20,766 nucleotides of DNA from Pontimonas sp. (GTDB taxonomy: Bacteria; Actinomycetota; Actinomycetes; Actinomycetales; Microbacteriaceae): contig JAIOWW010000007.1 in NCBI GenBank assembly GCA_021741925.1, forward strand, positions 1 to 20,766, given 5' to 3'. This document shows positions 7,170 through 14,401 of the stretch, one piece after another. The number at the start of each line of letters is the position of its first letter. The first letter of the stretch is position 1. Under the pieces are notes generated by a model, which was not told where the DNA came from, searched no databases, and saw only the letters and a program-made list of their open reading frames with translations. The position numbers and the translations under genes were made by a program.

Positions 7170-8108
7170 GTGGCATCTGGAGCAAAGCGCTATAGCTATC
7201 TGGGCCCTGTGGGCACCTTCACCTGGGAGGCCTTGGGGCAGGTTTCTGCTGCCGCGGGTCAAGAATGGGTCAGTGTTCACAATGTCGGCGAAGCCCTCGA
7301 CGATGTTCTTTCTGGTCGCAGCGACTTCGCCATGATCGCCATCGAGAACAGCATTGAGGGCGGCGTGAGTGCCACCCAAGACGCTTTGGCGATGGCGCCT
7401 GAACTCAGGATTGTCGGGGAATACATGGTGCCCGTCAGGTTTGTGCTCGCGGTGAAGCCCGGACAGGCTTTGTCAGATGTGACCACGGTCGCAGCACACG
7501 CTGTTGCGTACGCGCAGTGTCGAGGATGGCTCGAAGCGAACCTCCCCCAGCACTCTCACGTTCCCGCCCGCTCCAATGTTCACGCAGCACAGACGATTGT
7601 GGACGACGGTCTGGCAGATGCCGCCATAGCACCCCCAGGAATTACTCAGCACGCTGGCGTTGACGTTGTGGCCGAGAACATTGGGGACAATCCGAATGCA
7701 GAGACCCGCTTCGTGTTGGTGCAAAAAGGCGGCCAACCGCCAGCGCGAACGGGTGCGGACAAGACCAGTATCATCGCGGAGCTCCCTGATGATGGACCAG
7801 GACGCCTGTTAGAGATGCTGGAGCAATTCGCAACCCGGGGCGTGAACATGAGTTTGCTGGAATCGAGGCCGATTGGTGATGCGATGGGTCGCTACCGGTT
7901 CGTCATCGACCTCGATGGTCACATCGATGACGAGCGGGTTGCCGATGCTCTGCTCGGTTTGCGCAGGTTTAGCCCCAATGTCATTTACCTTGGCTCCTAC
8001 CCGCGTGCCAATGGCCACAAACCAGAAGTGTCACCCCGAAACAGTGATGCCGCGTTTGTGGATGCCAGGGCATGGCTTGAGGGTTTGCGCACCGGCTCCA
8101 GCGAGTGA
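7170..8108 (+). CDS. pheA: Prephenate dehydratase (phenylalanine biosynthesis)
   Basis: This 312-residue enzyme decarboxylates and dehydrates prephenate to phenylpyruvate. YLGPVGTFT (10-18), IENSIEGGV (58-66) and the TRF motif of NAETRFVLV (TRF at 179-181) are the catalytic landmarks of the PDT domain. A C-terminal ACT domain follows with ESRPIG (231-236), the motif that senses phenylalanine for feedback inhibition. No chorismate mutase domain is fused, as usual in actinobacteria. The GTG at 7170 is taken because the -10 box is six bases upstream. The stop is 18 bases from the serS start. Confidence 0.95.
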   Translation: MASGAKRYSYLGPVGTFTWEALGQVSAAAGQEWVSVHNVGEALDDVLSGRSDFAMIAIENSIEGGVSATQDALAMAPELRIVGEYMVPVRFVLAVKPGQALSDVTTVAAHAVAYAQCRGWLEANLPQHSHVPARSNVHAAQTIVDDGLADAAIAPPGITQHAGVDVVAENIGDNPNAETRFVLVQKGGQPPARTGADKTSIIAELPDDGPGRLLEMLEQFATRGVNMSLLESRPIGDAMGRYRFVIDLDGHIDDERVADALLGLRRFSPNVIYLGSYPRANGHKPEVSPRNSDAAFVDARAWLEGLRTGSSE

Positions 8109-8114
8109 GCGTGA

Positions 8115-8120
8115 CAGACT
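8115..8120 (+). promoter_or_regulatory. Candidate -10 box of leaderless promoter for serS
   Basis: CAGACT stands exactly six bases before the GTG at 8127 and differs from the pheA box TAGACT by its first base only. It is weaker than the others. Confidence 0.4.
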
Positions 8121-8126
8121 AGAGGG

Positions 8127-9392
8127 GTGATTGACCCCCAACTTCTGCGCGATTCTCCCGATGTCATCAAGGCGTCACTGCGCTCCAGAGGTGCTGAGGA
8201 ATCACTCGCAGACGCTGCCCTGCAGGCCGATGCCGCCAGACGTGAGGCGATCGCAGCATTCGAGACGTTGCGCGCAGAACAAAACGTCATCGGCAAGGAC
8301 GTGGCGAAAGCTTCAGGAGCGGAGAAAGATGCCCTCCTCGCCACCGTGAAAGAGCTCTCCACCCAGGTGAAGGAAGCATCCGCACGCGTAACGGAGGCAG
8401 AGGAAGCGGCCTCGAGCGCGTTGGGCGCTCTGCCGAATCTGGTGATCGAGGGTGTTCCCGCTGGTGGCGAAGAGAACTTTGTGACGTTGCGCGAAGTGGG
8501 GACCATTCCTACCTTTGCGGGCGAGGTGAAAGATCACCTCGAAATCGGTGAATCCCTCGACATTCTCGACATGGAACGAGGCGTCAAAGTCTCGGGCTCA
8601 CGTTTCTATTTCCTCAAAGGTGCTGGGGCGCTGCTGGAAATGGCACTGATGCAGTTGGGCATGAAGGTTGCACTGGAGAACGGGTTTGTTCCGTTGATTC
8701 CGCCCACCTTGGTGAAGCCCGAGATCATGCAGGGAACAGGGTTCTTAGGAGAGCACTCTGCTGAGGTGTATCACCTGGGTGAGGACGACCTCTATCTGAC
8801 GGGGACCAGTGAGGTGGCGCTTGCCGGTTACCACAGCGAGGAAATCATTGACCTCAGTGGGGGACCGCTTCGCTATGTGGGCCTCTCCACCTGCTACCGG
8901 CGCGAAGCTGGCTCCTATGGAAAAGACACCAGGGGCATCATTCGAGTCCACCAGTTCCAGAAACTGGAAATGTTTAGCTACATCGATCCCGCGGACGCTG
9001 AAGCAGAACACGAGCGCTTAGTGTCCTGGCAAGAGCAGATGCTGCAGTCCCTGGGTCTTGCCTACCGGGTGATCGATGTGGCGGCGGGAGATCTCGGAAC
9101 CAGTGCTGCCCGGAAGTATGACGTGGAGGCCTGGATCCCCAGCCAATCTGCCTATCGGGAGCTCACCTCGACCTCGAACTGCACCACCTTCCAGTCCAGG
9201 CGCCTGAATGTTCGCCACCGCCCCGACAAGGGTGGCTCCACCGAACCGGTCGCAACATTGAATGGGACGCTTGCGACCACGAGGTGGCTTGTTGCCCTGC
9301 TGGAAACCCACCAGCAACCTGATGGTTCCGTTCTGGTTCCCGAAGTCCTGCAGCCTTTCATGGGCGGGCTCAGCGTTATCAGCGCTTCCTAG
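8127..9392 (+). CDS. serS: Seryl-tRNA synthetase
   Basis: The 421-residue protein has the full class II serine enzyme layout: an N-terminal antiparallel coiled-coil arm (about 25-100, rich in Ala/Glu/Arg) that reads the long variable arm of tRNA-Ser, then the catalytic domain. TGTSEV (225-230), motif 2 CYRREAGSYGKDTRG (256-270) with VHQFQKLE, and motif 3 TLNGTLATTRWLVALLE (377-393) are all visible. It charges tRNA-Ser with serine in the cytoplasm. Two of its substrate tRNAs, tRNA-Ser(UGA) and tRNA-Ser(GCU), lie within 2.5 kb downstream. GTG start is supported by spacing to a -10-like box. Confidence 0.97.
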   Translation: MIDPQLLRDSPDVIKASLRSRGAEESLADAALQADAARREAIAAFETLRAEQNVIGKDVAKASGAEKDALLATVKELSTQVKEASARVTEAEEAASSALGALPNLVIEGVPAGGEENFVTLREVGTIPTFAGEVKDHLEIGESLDILDMERGVKVSGSRFYFLKGAGALLEMALMQLGMKVALENGFVPLIPPTLVKPEIMQGTGFLGEHSAEVYHLGEDDLYLTGTSEVALAGYHSEEIIDLSGGPLRYVGLSTCYRREAGSYGKDTRGIIRVHQFQKLEMFSYIDPADAEAEHERLVSWQEQMLQSLGLAYRVIDVAAGDLGTSAARKYDVEAWIPSQSAYRELTSTSNCTTFQSRRLNVRHRPDKGGSTEPVATLNGTLATTRWLVALLETHQQPDGSVLVPEVLQPFMGGLSVISAS

Positions 9393-9403
9393 AGTGCTCC
9401 TGA

Positions 9404-9409
9404 TACAAC
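9404..9409 (+). promoter_or_regulatory. Possible -10 box for the HAD gene
   Basis: TACAAC gives a predicted transcription start at about 9416, four bases before the ATG at 9420 and after the GTG at 9411. This favours the ATG as start. The last base deviates from TANNNT. Confidence 0.35.
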
Positions 9410-9419
9410 TGTGGGTGAG

Positions 9420-10235
9420 ATGACAACAACTTCAGAGCCGTGGCTCATTGCCCTCGACATTGATGGCACTGTTCTTCATGAGGATGGCCACCTCTCGGAT
9501 GAGGTTGTCATTGCCGTGCAAAAGGCTCGGGACGCTGGCCACGAAGTAACCCTCGCCACGGGACGCTCGGTGTCGATGACCATTCCCATTCTTGAGCGCC
9601 TCAACATCACGCCGGAGTTTGTGGTCTGCTCCAACGGCGCCATCACGCTGAAGCGTGATCCGGGCGCACCTTCTGCCTACCGACGTTTTCACGTGGAGCG
9701 TTTTGACTCCACTGAAGTTCTGAATCGCATCAAAGCCCGTCTCCCTCAGGCGCACTACGCAGTGGAAGACGAAACGGGCCTGTATCGCTACACGGATTGG
9801 TTCCCCGAAGGAGCCCTCGATGCAATGAGCGAGAAGGTCACCTTCGAGGAGTTGCTCTCCACCTCCGCCGTGCGAGTTGTCGTCATCTCCCCCGGACACG
9901 AAATTGATGATTTCTTGAAGGTCGTGGAAGACATGGGTCTCCACCAGGTCAGTTACACCGTGGGATGGACAGCGTGGTTGGATATTGCCCCCGAAGGGGT
10001 CAACAAGTCCACCGCTTTGGAGCGCGTTCGCACCGAGCTTGATGTCCCCCTGGATCGTGTGATGGTGGTGGGCGATGGTAGGAACGACATAGAAATGCTG
10101 CAGTGGGCTGCCCGCAAAGGTCGCGCCGTGGCGATGGGACAAGCTCCCGAAGAGGTGCGCATTCACGCCACCGACATCACCGAGGATTTCCTCGGCGATG
10201 GAGTGGCCAAAGCTCTTAACTCCCTGACCGCCTAG
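9420..10235 (+). CDS. Cof-type HAD-superfamily phosphatase
   Basis: The roughly 271-residue protein has the HAD motifs: ALDIDGTVLH (motif I with the Asp nucleophile), LATGRS (motif II), the lysine in EGVNKSTAL (motif III) and GDGRNDIEML (motif IV). The large cap between motifs II and III makes it a type IIB (Cof) HAD, which dephosphorylate sugar phosphates, nucleotides or cofactors such as FMN and PLP; the substrate cannot be told from sequence. An in-frame GTG at 9411 would add three residues (MGE); ATG 9420 is preferred because of the position of the -10-like box. The gene sits between serS and a tRNA-Ser gene, an arrangement I recall from Microbacteriaceae. Confidence 0.9.
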   Translation: MTTTSEPWLIALDIDGTVLHEDGHLSDEVVIAVQKARDAGHEVTLATGRSVSMTIPILERLNITPEFVVCSNGAITLKRDPGAPSAYRRFHVERFDSTEVLNRIKARLPQAHYAVEDETGLYRYTDWFPEGALDAMSEKVTFEELLSTSAVRVVVISPGHEIDDFLKVVEDMGLHQVSYTVGWTAWLDIAPEGVNKSTALERVRTELDVPLDRVMVVGDGRNDIEMLQWAARKGRAVAMGQAPEEVRIHATDITEDFLGDGVAKALNSLTA

Positions 10236-10254
10236 CCCTCCAAGGCTTCTGTTC

Positions 10255-10260
10255 TAGAAT
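10255..10260 (+). promoter_or_regulatory. -10 box for tRNA-Ser(UGA)
   Basis: TAGAAT ends seven bases before the mature 5' end of the tRNA, so the predicted transcription start practically coincides with the tRNA's first base. The -35 is not obvious. Confidence 0.5.
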
Positions 10261-10267
10261 CGTCTGC

Positions 10268-10355
10268 GGAGGGCTGTCCGAGCGGCCGATGGAGCTAGTC
10301 TTGAAAACTAGTGGGCAGAAATGTCTCGTGGGTTCGAATCCCACGCCCTCCGCCA
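10268..10355 (+). tRNA. tRNA-Ser(UGA)
   Basis: The acceptor stem GGAGGGC (10268-10274) pairs with GCCCTCC (10345-10351), with discriminator G and an encoded CCA. The anticodon stem CTAGT/ACTAG holds the loop CTTGAAA with anticodon TGA. The long variable arm and the TTCGAAT T-loop fit a class II serine tRNA. It reads UCA codons. Confidence 0.95.
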
Positions 10356-10391
10356 GGCACAAGAAGACATAGCAAAGGATCGGGGGAGCCC

Positions 10392-11612
10392 GTGGCTAAC
10401 ACAGCCAAGCCGGCTGCACCCGAGCTTTTCTCTTCGGCAGAGGATTACCCGCAGCCTCTTCACGCATCACAGAAGCGCACAGGTGGGTGGCGACTCGTGA
10501 CCTCACTCGCTATGGGTGTGGTCGCCGTCTTGGTCGTCAGCCTGGGAACGGTGCTGGGGCTCACGGTGCAGAATCTTCAATCCAGCATTGTCACCGTGGA
10601 GCTCCCTGGAGCTCCCGACCCCCTTCTCCCCACCATTGGGGAGATTGAGGGTGGCTTCAACGTTCTGGTTGTGGGCTCTGACACCCGGGTGGGCCAGGGT
10701 GACCAGTTCGAGTTTGTGGACTCTGAGCTCAACGATGTGAACCTTCTGGTTCACGTCTCGGAGAACCATGACCGGGCTGTCGTGATCAGTTTCCCCCGGG
10801 ACCTGCTCCTCGATGTCCCCGCCTGCCCGAAGCCTGATGGCAGCGAGTCTGCGCCGAAAGAGATGCAACCGCTGAACACCACCATGGGAATCGGTGGACT
10901 TCCCTGTGTGGCGCTAACCCTCGAGGAGCTCACGGGACTTGAGATTGGCTATGCGGGCCTGATGACCTTCACCGGGGTAGCGCAACTTTCCACCGCAGTA
11001 GGCGGAGTGGAAGTCTGTGTGAGTGCGCCACTGGTCGACCCATGGTCTGGTGTGAACCTCCCTGAGGCCGGGTACCACACCCTCGAGGGGGGACAAGCGC
11101 TGGCATTTCTCCGCACGCGCAAGGGTGTGGGGGATGGCAGTGACCTCTCCCGTATTTCCTCGCAGCAGGTCTATATGGCGGCCCTCGTACGAACACTCCA
11201 GCAGGATGGTGTCCTCAATTCGGTGGAGCGTCTCTATGGAATTGCCCGGGTTGCTGCTGACACGATGGTTCTCTCCACGAGCTTGGGAAGCCTCGATGTG
11301 ATGGTGGCCATGGCGAGAGCACTGCGAGGCATACCGAACGAGAACATCCTGTTCATTCAATATCCGGTGCTGGATGCAGACCCCGAGCTCTATCCCGGTC
11401 GGGTGATTCCCAATGAAGTTTTGGCGACTGAAGTGGTGGAGCGCTTGCAGGTCGACGAGGCTTTTACCGTCGGGGAAGGGTCGCTAGGTTTTGGGTCCAC
11501 TGATGCTGAGAACAACGGCGATGCGGGTGGCTCGGACGTTCCCAGCGCTGAAGAGCTCGAAGGTTTGGTGGGTCAGACCGCTGGAGATGAGACCTGCGCG
11601 GTTCCCCGCTAA
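10392..11612 (+). CDS. LytR-CpsA-Psr (LCP) family cell-wall polymer ligase
   Basis: The 406-residue protein has a cytoplasmic tail, one membrane segment (about 35-58) and an extracellular LCP domain (about 88-265). Landmarks are FNVLVVGSDTR (89-99), NDVNLLVHV (114-122), SFPRDLLLDVP (133-143) with the conserved Arg, and the Asp/Arg set FLRTRKG...DLSRISSQQ (239-259). LCP enzymes move undecaprenyl-linked polymers such as teichoic acids or arabinogalactan onto peptidoglycan. A short Cys-containing tail follows (ending CAVPR). The frame is open upstream into the tRNA-Ser gene, but GTG 10392 has a GGGGGAG ribosome-binding site, and earlier starts would fall in the tRNA. No -10 box sits at the leaderless distance. 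Confidence 0.9.
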   Translation: MANTAKPAAPELFSSAEDYPQPLHASQKRTGGWRLVTSLAMGVVAVLVVSLGTVLGLTVQNLQSSIVTVELPGAPDPLLPTIGEIEGGFNVLVVGSDTRVGQGDQFEFVDSELNDVNLLVHVSENHDRAVVISFPRDLLLDVPACPKPDGSESAPKEMQPLNTTMGIGGLPCVALTLEELTGLEIGYAGLMTFTGVAQLSTAVGGVEVCVSAPLVDPWSGVNLPEAGYHTLEGGQALAFLRTRKGVGDGSDLSRISSQQVYMAALVRTLQQDGVLNSVERLYGIARVAADTMVLSTSLGSLDVMVAMARALRGIPNENILFIQYPVLDADPELYPGRVIPNEVLATEVVERLQVDEAFTVGEGSLGFGSTDAENNGDAGGSDVPSAEELEGLVGQTAGDETCAVPR

Positions 11613-11625
11613 GAGGTGACCTCGC

Positions 11626-11631
11626 TATAGT
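11626..11631 (+). promoter_or_regulatory. -10 box for tRNA-Ser(GCU)
   Basis: TATAGT lies 29 bases before the mature tRNA. The best -35 candidate, TCCCCG 17 bases upstream, is poor. The leader contains the hairpin at 11641-11658. Confidence 0.45.
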
Positions 11632-11640
11632 TGTGCGAGT

Positions 11641-11658
11641 GATGAAGCCCGCTTCATC
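11641..11658 (+). repeat. 7-bp inverted repeat (hairpin) upstream of tRNA-Ser(GCU)
   Basis: GATGAAG and CTTCATC are perfect complements separated by four bases (CCCG). The hairpin lies between the -10 box and the tRNA and ends three bases before the acceptor stem. There is no T-tract, so it is not a normal terminator. It could guide RNA processing or transcription of the tRNA. Confidence 0.55.
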
Positions 11659-11660
11659 CA

Positions 11661-11749
11661 GGAGACGTCGCATAGTCCGGCCGAGTGCACCACCCTGCTA
11701 AGGTGGAGTCCCCGCAAGGGGACCGAGGGTTCAAATCCCTCCGTCTCCG
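11661..11749 (+). tRNA. tRNA-Ser(GCU), CCA not encoded
   Basis: GGAGACG (11661-11667) pairs with CGTCTCC (11742-11748), discriminator G at 11749. The anticodon stem CCACC/GGTGG encloses CTGCTAA, anticodon GCT, reading AGC/AGU. The variable arm is long, as in class II serine tRNAs. The bases after the discriminator are CGG, so the CCA end must be added by the nucleotidyltransferase. A T-rich tract (TTATTTTTTC) follows at 11753. Confidence 0.95.
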
Positions 11750-11752
11750 CGG

Positions 11753-12247
11753 TTATTTTTTCTTCAGCGGACCACTCGCGTGAGTGACTGTCTTCGCCGT
11801 TGCCGATTCTGTAGCTTTCGACAAGAAGATGGCAAAAACCAGCGCGACGACTATCGCCGAGCTGATTCCCAGCTCGATGACTGCTCTGTCGAAGCTTTCC
11901 CGAGGCTTTTCTGCACCGAGGGTCATCGATGCGCCGACGGTCAGGATGTGACGGACGGCAGCGATGATGCCGATGATCAGGAAGTTCTGGAGCTGGAAGA
12001 CTCCGTCGGTGTATCGAGCGATAACGGTGCGAAGGATTTCCAAAATGATGATGATGAACAGAATGTCGTTGATTGCCTGGATCATGCCATCGGGGAAGAA
12101 CGGGGAGGTCGTGAAGACACGTGCGACGCTGTAAATTAGCGCAGCAACAGCGATCCCGAAAAGGAAAACCCCCAGGATGACATGGAAGGCATCTTCCATG
12201 CCTTCCGCCCACTTTGTGGGAACAATGCTTTTTGGTGAACGCGCCAT
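11753..12247 (-). CDS. PsiE-like (phosphate-starvation-inducible) membrane protein
   Basis: This 164-residue protein has four predicted membrane segments (about 21-43, 56-76, 88-108 and 124-145) and the FLIIGIIAAVRHILTVGA segment (88-105) typical of the PsiE family, whose molecular function is unknown. The tail ends LKKK, encoded by the complement of the T-rich tract just after tRNA-Ser(GCU), so the two convergent transcripts are almost touching. A -10 box TAGTGT on the minus strand (12257-12262) with TTCCGT 17 bases upstream gives a leader of about three bases before the ATG. GAGGA in that gap can also act as ribosome-binding sequence. Confidence 0.8.
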   Translation of the reverse strand: MARSPKSIVPTKWAEGMEDAFHVILGVFLFGIAVAALIYSVARVFTTSPFFPDGMIQAINDILFIIIILEILRTVIARYTDGVFQLQNFLIIGIIAAVRHILTVGASMTLGAEKPRESFDRAVIELGISSAIVVALVFAIFLSKATESATAKTVTHASGPLKKK

Positions 12248-12256
12248 GATGTCCTC

Positions 12257-12285
12257 ACACTACGCCCGCATTCGACACGACGGAA
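12257..12285 (-). promoter_or_regulatory. Promoter of the PsiE-like gene
   Basis: The minus strand shows TTCCGT (12280-12285), 17 bases, TAGTGT (12257-12262), then nine bases to the ATG. A 6-bp inverted repeat GACACG/CGTGTC (12274-12279 and 12299-12304) overlaps the upstream part. Confidence 0.4.
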
Positions 12286-12304
12286 GAGTTCGGTTTGCCG
12301 TGTC

Positions 12305-12730
12305 CTAGGAAATTGCTTGGGTGACCAAGCGGGTAATGGATTCCTTGACGGAATTGTTCATCTCAAGAATTGCGAAGGATGTTGCCCAGAAGACGCCATC
12401 ATCGAGTTTCGCGGCTTCTTGGAAACCGAAGGTGGAGTATCTGCTGTCGAATTTGCTCCCTGGTTGAAAAAAGCAGATGACCTTGTCGTTCATGTAGTAC
12501 GCCGGCATTCCATACCACGTCTTGGTCGTGATCTCAGGGGAGACTCCCATGACCAAGGTGTGGATGGCTGTGGCCATCTTCTGCTCAGCGGGGGTCATCT
12601 CCGCAATCTTGCGGGACACTTGCTCTTCTCCAGAGAGTTTCTTGAACTCGCGGGCTTCACGGGCCCGCTCCTTCATCGCATCGCGCTCGGCATCGGTGAA
12701 AGCGGAGGTGTTCTTCTTTTGCTCGGCCAT
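12305..12730 (-). CDS. DUF1801 (YdhG-like) family protein
   Basis: The 141-residue protein begins with a charged, lysine-rich helix and continues with the YdhG/CyaY-like fold segment, marked by TKTWYGMPAYYMNDKVICFFQP and FDSRYSTFGF. Such proteins are common, single-domain and of unknown function. The frame stays open for 48 codons upstream, but the ATG at 12730 is correct because TATGCT on the minus strand ends exactly six bases before it and the upstream residues are not family-like. Cytoplasmic, no signal peptide. Confidence 0.82.
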   Translation of the reverse strand: MAEQKKNTSAFTDAERDAMKERAREAREFKKLSGEEQVSRKIAEMTPAEQKMATAIHTLVMGVSPEITTKTWYGMPAYYMNDKVICFFQPGSKFDSRYSTFGFQEAAKLDDGVFWATSFAILEMNNSVKESITRLVTQAIS

Positions 12731-12736
12731 GTGATG

Positions 12737-12742
12737 AGCATA
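12737..12742 (-). promoter_or_regulatory. -10 box of leaderless promoter for the DUF1801 gene
   Basis: TATGCT on the minus strand, six bases, ATG. No clear -35 hexamer is visible at 16-18 bases. Confidence 0.6.
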
Positions 12743-12901
12743 GGAGAAACTTTCGCACTGGGCTCTTGGACCTGAAAAATTTGCGCACGACCCAGGCAAA
12801 GTTAACCCACACCAGCTATCGTGGCTACACGTTGTAATGATGCAACGCCATGGGAGACCACCAAGTCCGCCCATTTTCTGGCTTCCTCACCCCGGCAGCC
12901 C

Positions 12902-12919
12902 CAACAACGCCCGTTGTTG
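12902..12919. promoter_or_regulatory. Perfect 8-bp inverted repeat, candidate operator of the GNAT-AAA gene
   Basis: CAACAACG and CGTTGTTG are exact complements separated by CC. The palindrome ends 38 bases before the ATG at 12958 and downstream of possible -10 boxes (TATCGT at 12815, TAATGA at about 12835). Its symmetry and tight spacer suit a dimeric repressor; a short RNA hairpin in the leader is the other option. Confidence 0.55.
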
Positions 12920-12957
12920 CTCGATTCTCGTGTCCCTTTTACGGTGAGGAAACTCCA

Positions 12958-14238
12958 ATGTCTTTTCGTATTCGTGAATACCACCCCGCTGATACCGATG
13001 CTGTGCTCGAGCTCTGGGAGAGTGCCAAGTCCCACGGCTTTGAACCTGTATATGGTTTGGCTGAGGTTTTGGCGTCGTGTCAGAAAGACCACGCTGTGGT
13101 TGCCGTCGCAGATGGCCGAGTGGTGGGCGCTGCTGTGGCACGGGCAGCCCATGAGCAAGGGTGGATTGTCTTCTTCTCCACCCTCTCCGATTATCGCCGC
13201 CAAGGGATAGGAAGCTCTCTTCTCTCGGCGTTGGAAGCCCGCATGGCCCCGCTCGGGCTCACCAAACTCTCGATTCTCGTCCCCGAAAGTCAGGACGAGT
13301 CCGGAGTCCTCGATCGCGCGGGCTTTGTCGACAAGAATCACTTGAGTTATTTTGAGCGGGAAATTCCAATTAGCGAGAAGGAACGCAGCATCCTGGGCGA
13401 ATTGGGTGGTCGTGTTCTTCCGCGGGACCTGTGGTCGGGCATTGCTGGCATGCAAAAAGAAAAGGAGATGCTGGAGCGTCGGCTTGTTCTCCCCCTCTCC
13501 GATGCTGCTCTGGCGGAGAAATTCGGGGTGGAGCCACCTCGCTCGATTGTCCTTTTTGGGCCTCCCGGGACCGGGAAAACAACATTTGCAAAAGCGGTGG
13601 CCTCCAGGCTCGATTGGCCCTTCGTCGAAGTTTTTCCTGCCAGGTTGGCGGCTGATCAGAAAGGTCTTGCTGGAGCGCTAAGGGACACCTTTACTCGCAT
13701 TTCAGACCTCGACAACGTGGTGGTCTTCATTGATGAGGTGGAAGAGATTGCGGCACAGCGGGGGGGAGAACCCCCCACTGCCCTGCAGGGCGTGACGAAT
13801 GAGCTTCTCAAGCTCATTCCTATGTTCCGTGAGCGCCCTGGTCGATTGTTGATTGTGGCGACGAACTTCATCCGGGCTCTTGATGATGCTTTCCTTCGTC
13901 ACGGCCGATTCGACTATGTGATTCCGATTGGGCTGCCCGACAAGACGGCCCGCGAATCCATTTGGCACCGCTACATCCCGCAGGGCGCTCTCGCTCAGGT
14001 AGATGTCACCGAGCTGGTCAAGCGCACAGACGGGTTCTCTCCAGCGGATATCGAATTCGCTGCCAGGAAAGCAGCGCAGAAGGCTCTCGAATCAGCGGTC
14101 TATAACGACGGGGTGTCGGTTCCCACCGGGCCGACGACTGAGGATTACCTATGGGCAATTGGTGACACACGGATGACCGTGTCCGGTGAAATGGTAGGAC
14201 AGTTCCTCGAGGACATAGACGCTCTCGCGAGGCTCTAG
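12958..14238 (+). CDS. GNAT acetyltransferase fused to a classic AAA ATPase
   Basis: The 426-residue protein has two domains. Residues 1-135 are a GNAT fold with the acetyl-CoA loop DYRRQGIGSSLL (78-89) and the later strand AGFVDKNHLSYFER. Residues about 155-426 form one AAA module with Walker A GPPGTGKTT (201-209), Walker B VVFIDE (255-260), sensor-1 ATN (301-303), arginine fingers in RHGRFDY (314 and 317) and GFSPADI (359-365) of the Cdc48/FtsH/katanin type. The usual aromatic pore loop is replaced by LAADQKG (230-236), so it may not be a normal unfoldase. ATG 12958 is chosen for its GAGGAA ribosome-binding site; the frame is open to 12850 but the added residues look unnatural. The partner and target are unknown. 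Confidence 0.85.
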   Translation: MSFRIREYHPADTDAVLELWESAKSHGFEPVYGLAEVLASCQKDHAVVAVADGRVVGAAVARAAHEQGWIVFFSTLSDYRRQGIGSSLLSALEARMAPLGLTKLSILVPESQDESGVLDRAGFVDKNHLSYFEREIPISEKERSILGELGGRVLPRDLWSGIAGMQKEKEMLERRLVLPLSDAALAEKFGVEPPRSIVLFGPPGTGKTTFAKAVASRLDWPFVEVFPARLAADQKGLAGALRDTFTRISDLDNVVVFIDEVEEIAAQRGGEPPTALQGVTNELLKLIPMFRERPGRLLIVATNFIRALDDAFLRHGRFDYVIPIGLPDKTARESIWHRYIPQGALAQVDVTELVKRTDGFSPADIEFAARKAAQKALESAVYNDGVSVPTGPTTEDYLWAIGDTRMTVSGEMVGQFLEDIDALARL

Positions 14239-14245
14239 AGCCGGG

Positions 14246-14274
14246 GTGACCTCCGTGGCCCAGACTGCTAAGCT
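14246..14274 (+). promoter_or_regulatory. Promoter of tRNA-Arg(ACG)
   Basis: GTGACC (14246-14251), a 17-base spacer and TAAGCT (14269-14274) make a good sigma-70-type promoter, with the transcription start about 20 bases before the tRNA. Confidence 0.55.
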
Positions 14275-14300
14275 TTCCTGGCATTCGAAAGAGTGCCTTA

Positions 14301-14376
14301 GCGCCCGTAGCTCAACGGATAGAGCATCTGACTACGGATCAGAAGGTTGGGGGTTCGAATCCCTCCGGGCGTGCCA
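14301..14376 (+). tRNA. tRNA-Arg(ACG)
   Basis: The acceptor GCGCCCG pairs with CGGGCGT, with one terminal G-T pair, followed by discriminator G and encoded CCA. TCTGA/TCAGA closes the loop CTACGGA with anticodon ACG; A34 would be deaminated to inosine to read CGU, CGC and CGA. The D-arm and T-arm (GGTTCGAATCC) are normal. Confidence 0.95.
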
Positions 14377-14389
14377 CGGTTTCAGAAAC

Positions 14390-14395
14390 TAAGCT
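14390..14395 (+). promoter_or_regulatory. -10 box of leaderless promoter for the small membrane protein
   Basis: TAAGCT, six bases, ATG at 14402. The same hexamer occurs in the tRNA-Arg promoter. Confidence 0.55.
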
Positions 14396-14401
14396 GAGGG
14401 C

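Noticed and set aside
10311..10391. Upstream extension of the LCP frame into the tRNA-Ser gene
   Set aside because: The extension would overlap the tRNA. GTG 10392 has a good ribosome-binding site.
11625..12212. Minus-strand frame overlapping the PsiE-like gene and the tRNA-Ser gene
   Set aside because: It runs across the tRNA and its product is His/Arg-rich; the PsiE-like frame has clear membrane segments and a family motif.
12850..12957. Upstream extension of the GNAT-AAA frame
   Set aside because: The 36 extra residues are Pro/Cys-containing and unlike a GNAT start; ATG 12958 has the ribosome-binding site, and the extension would cover the palindrome.
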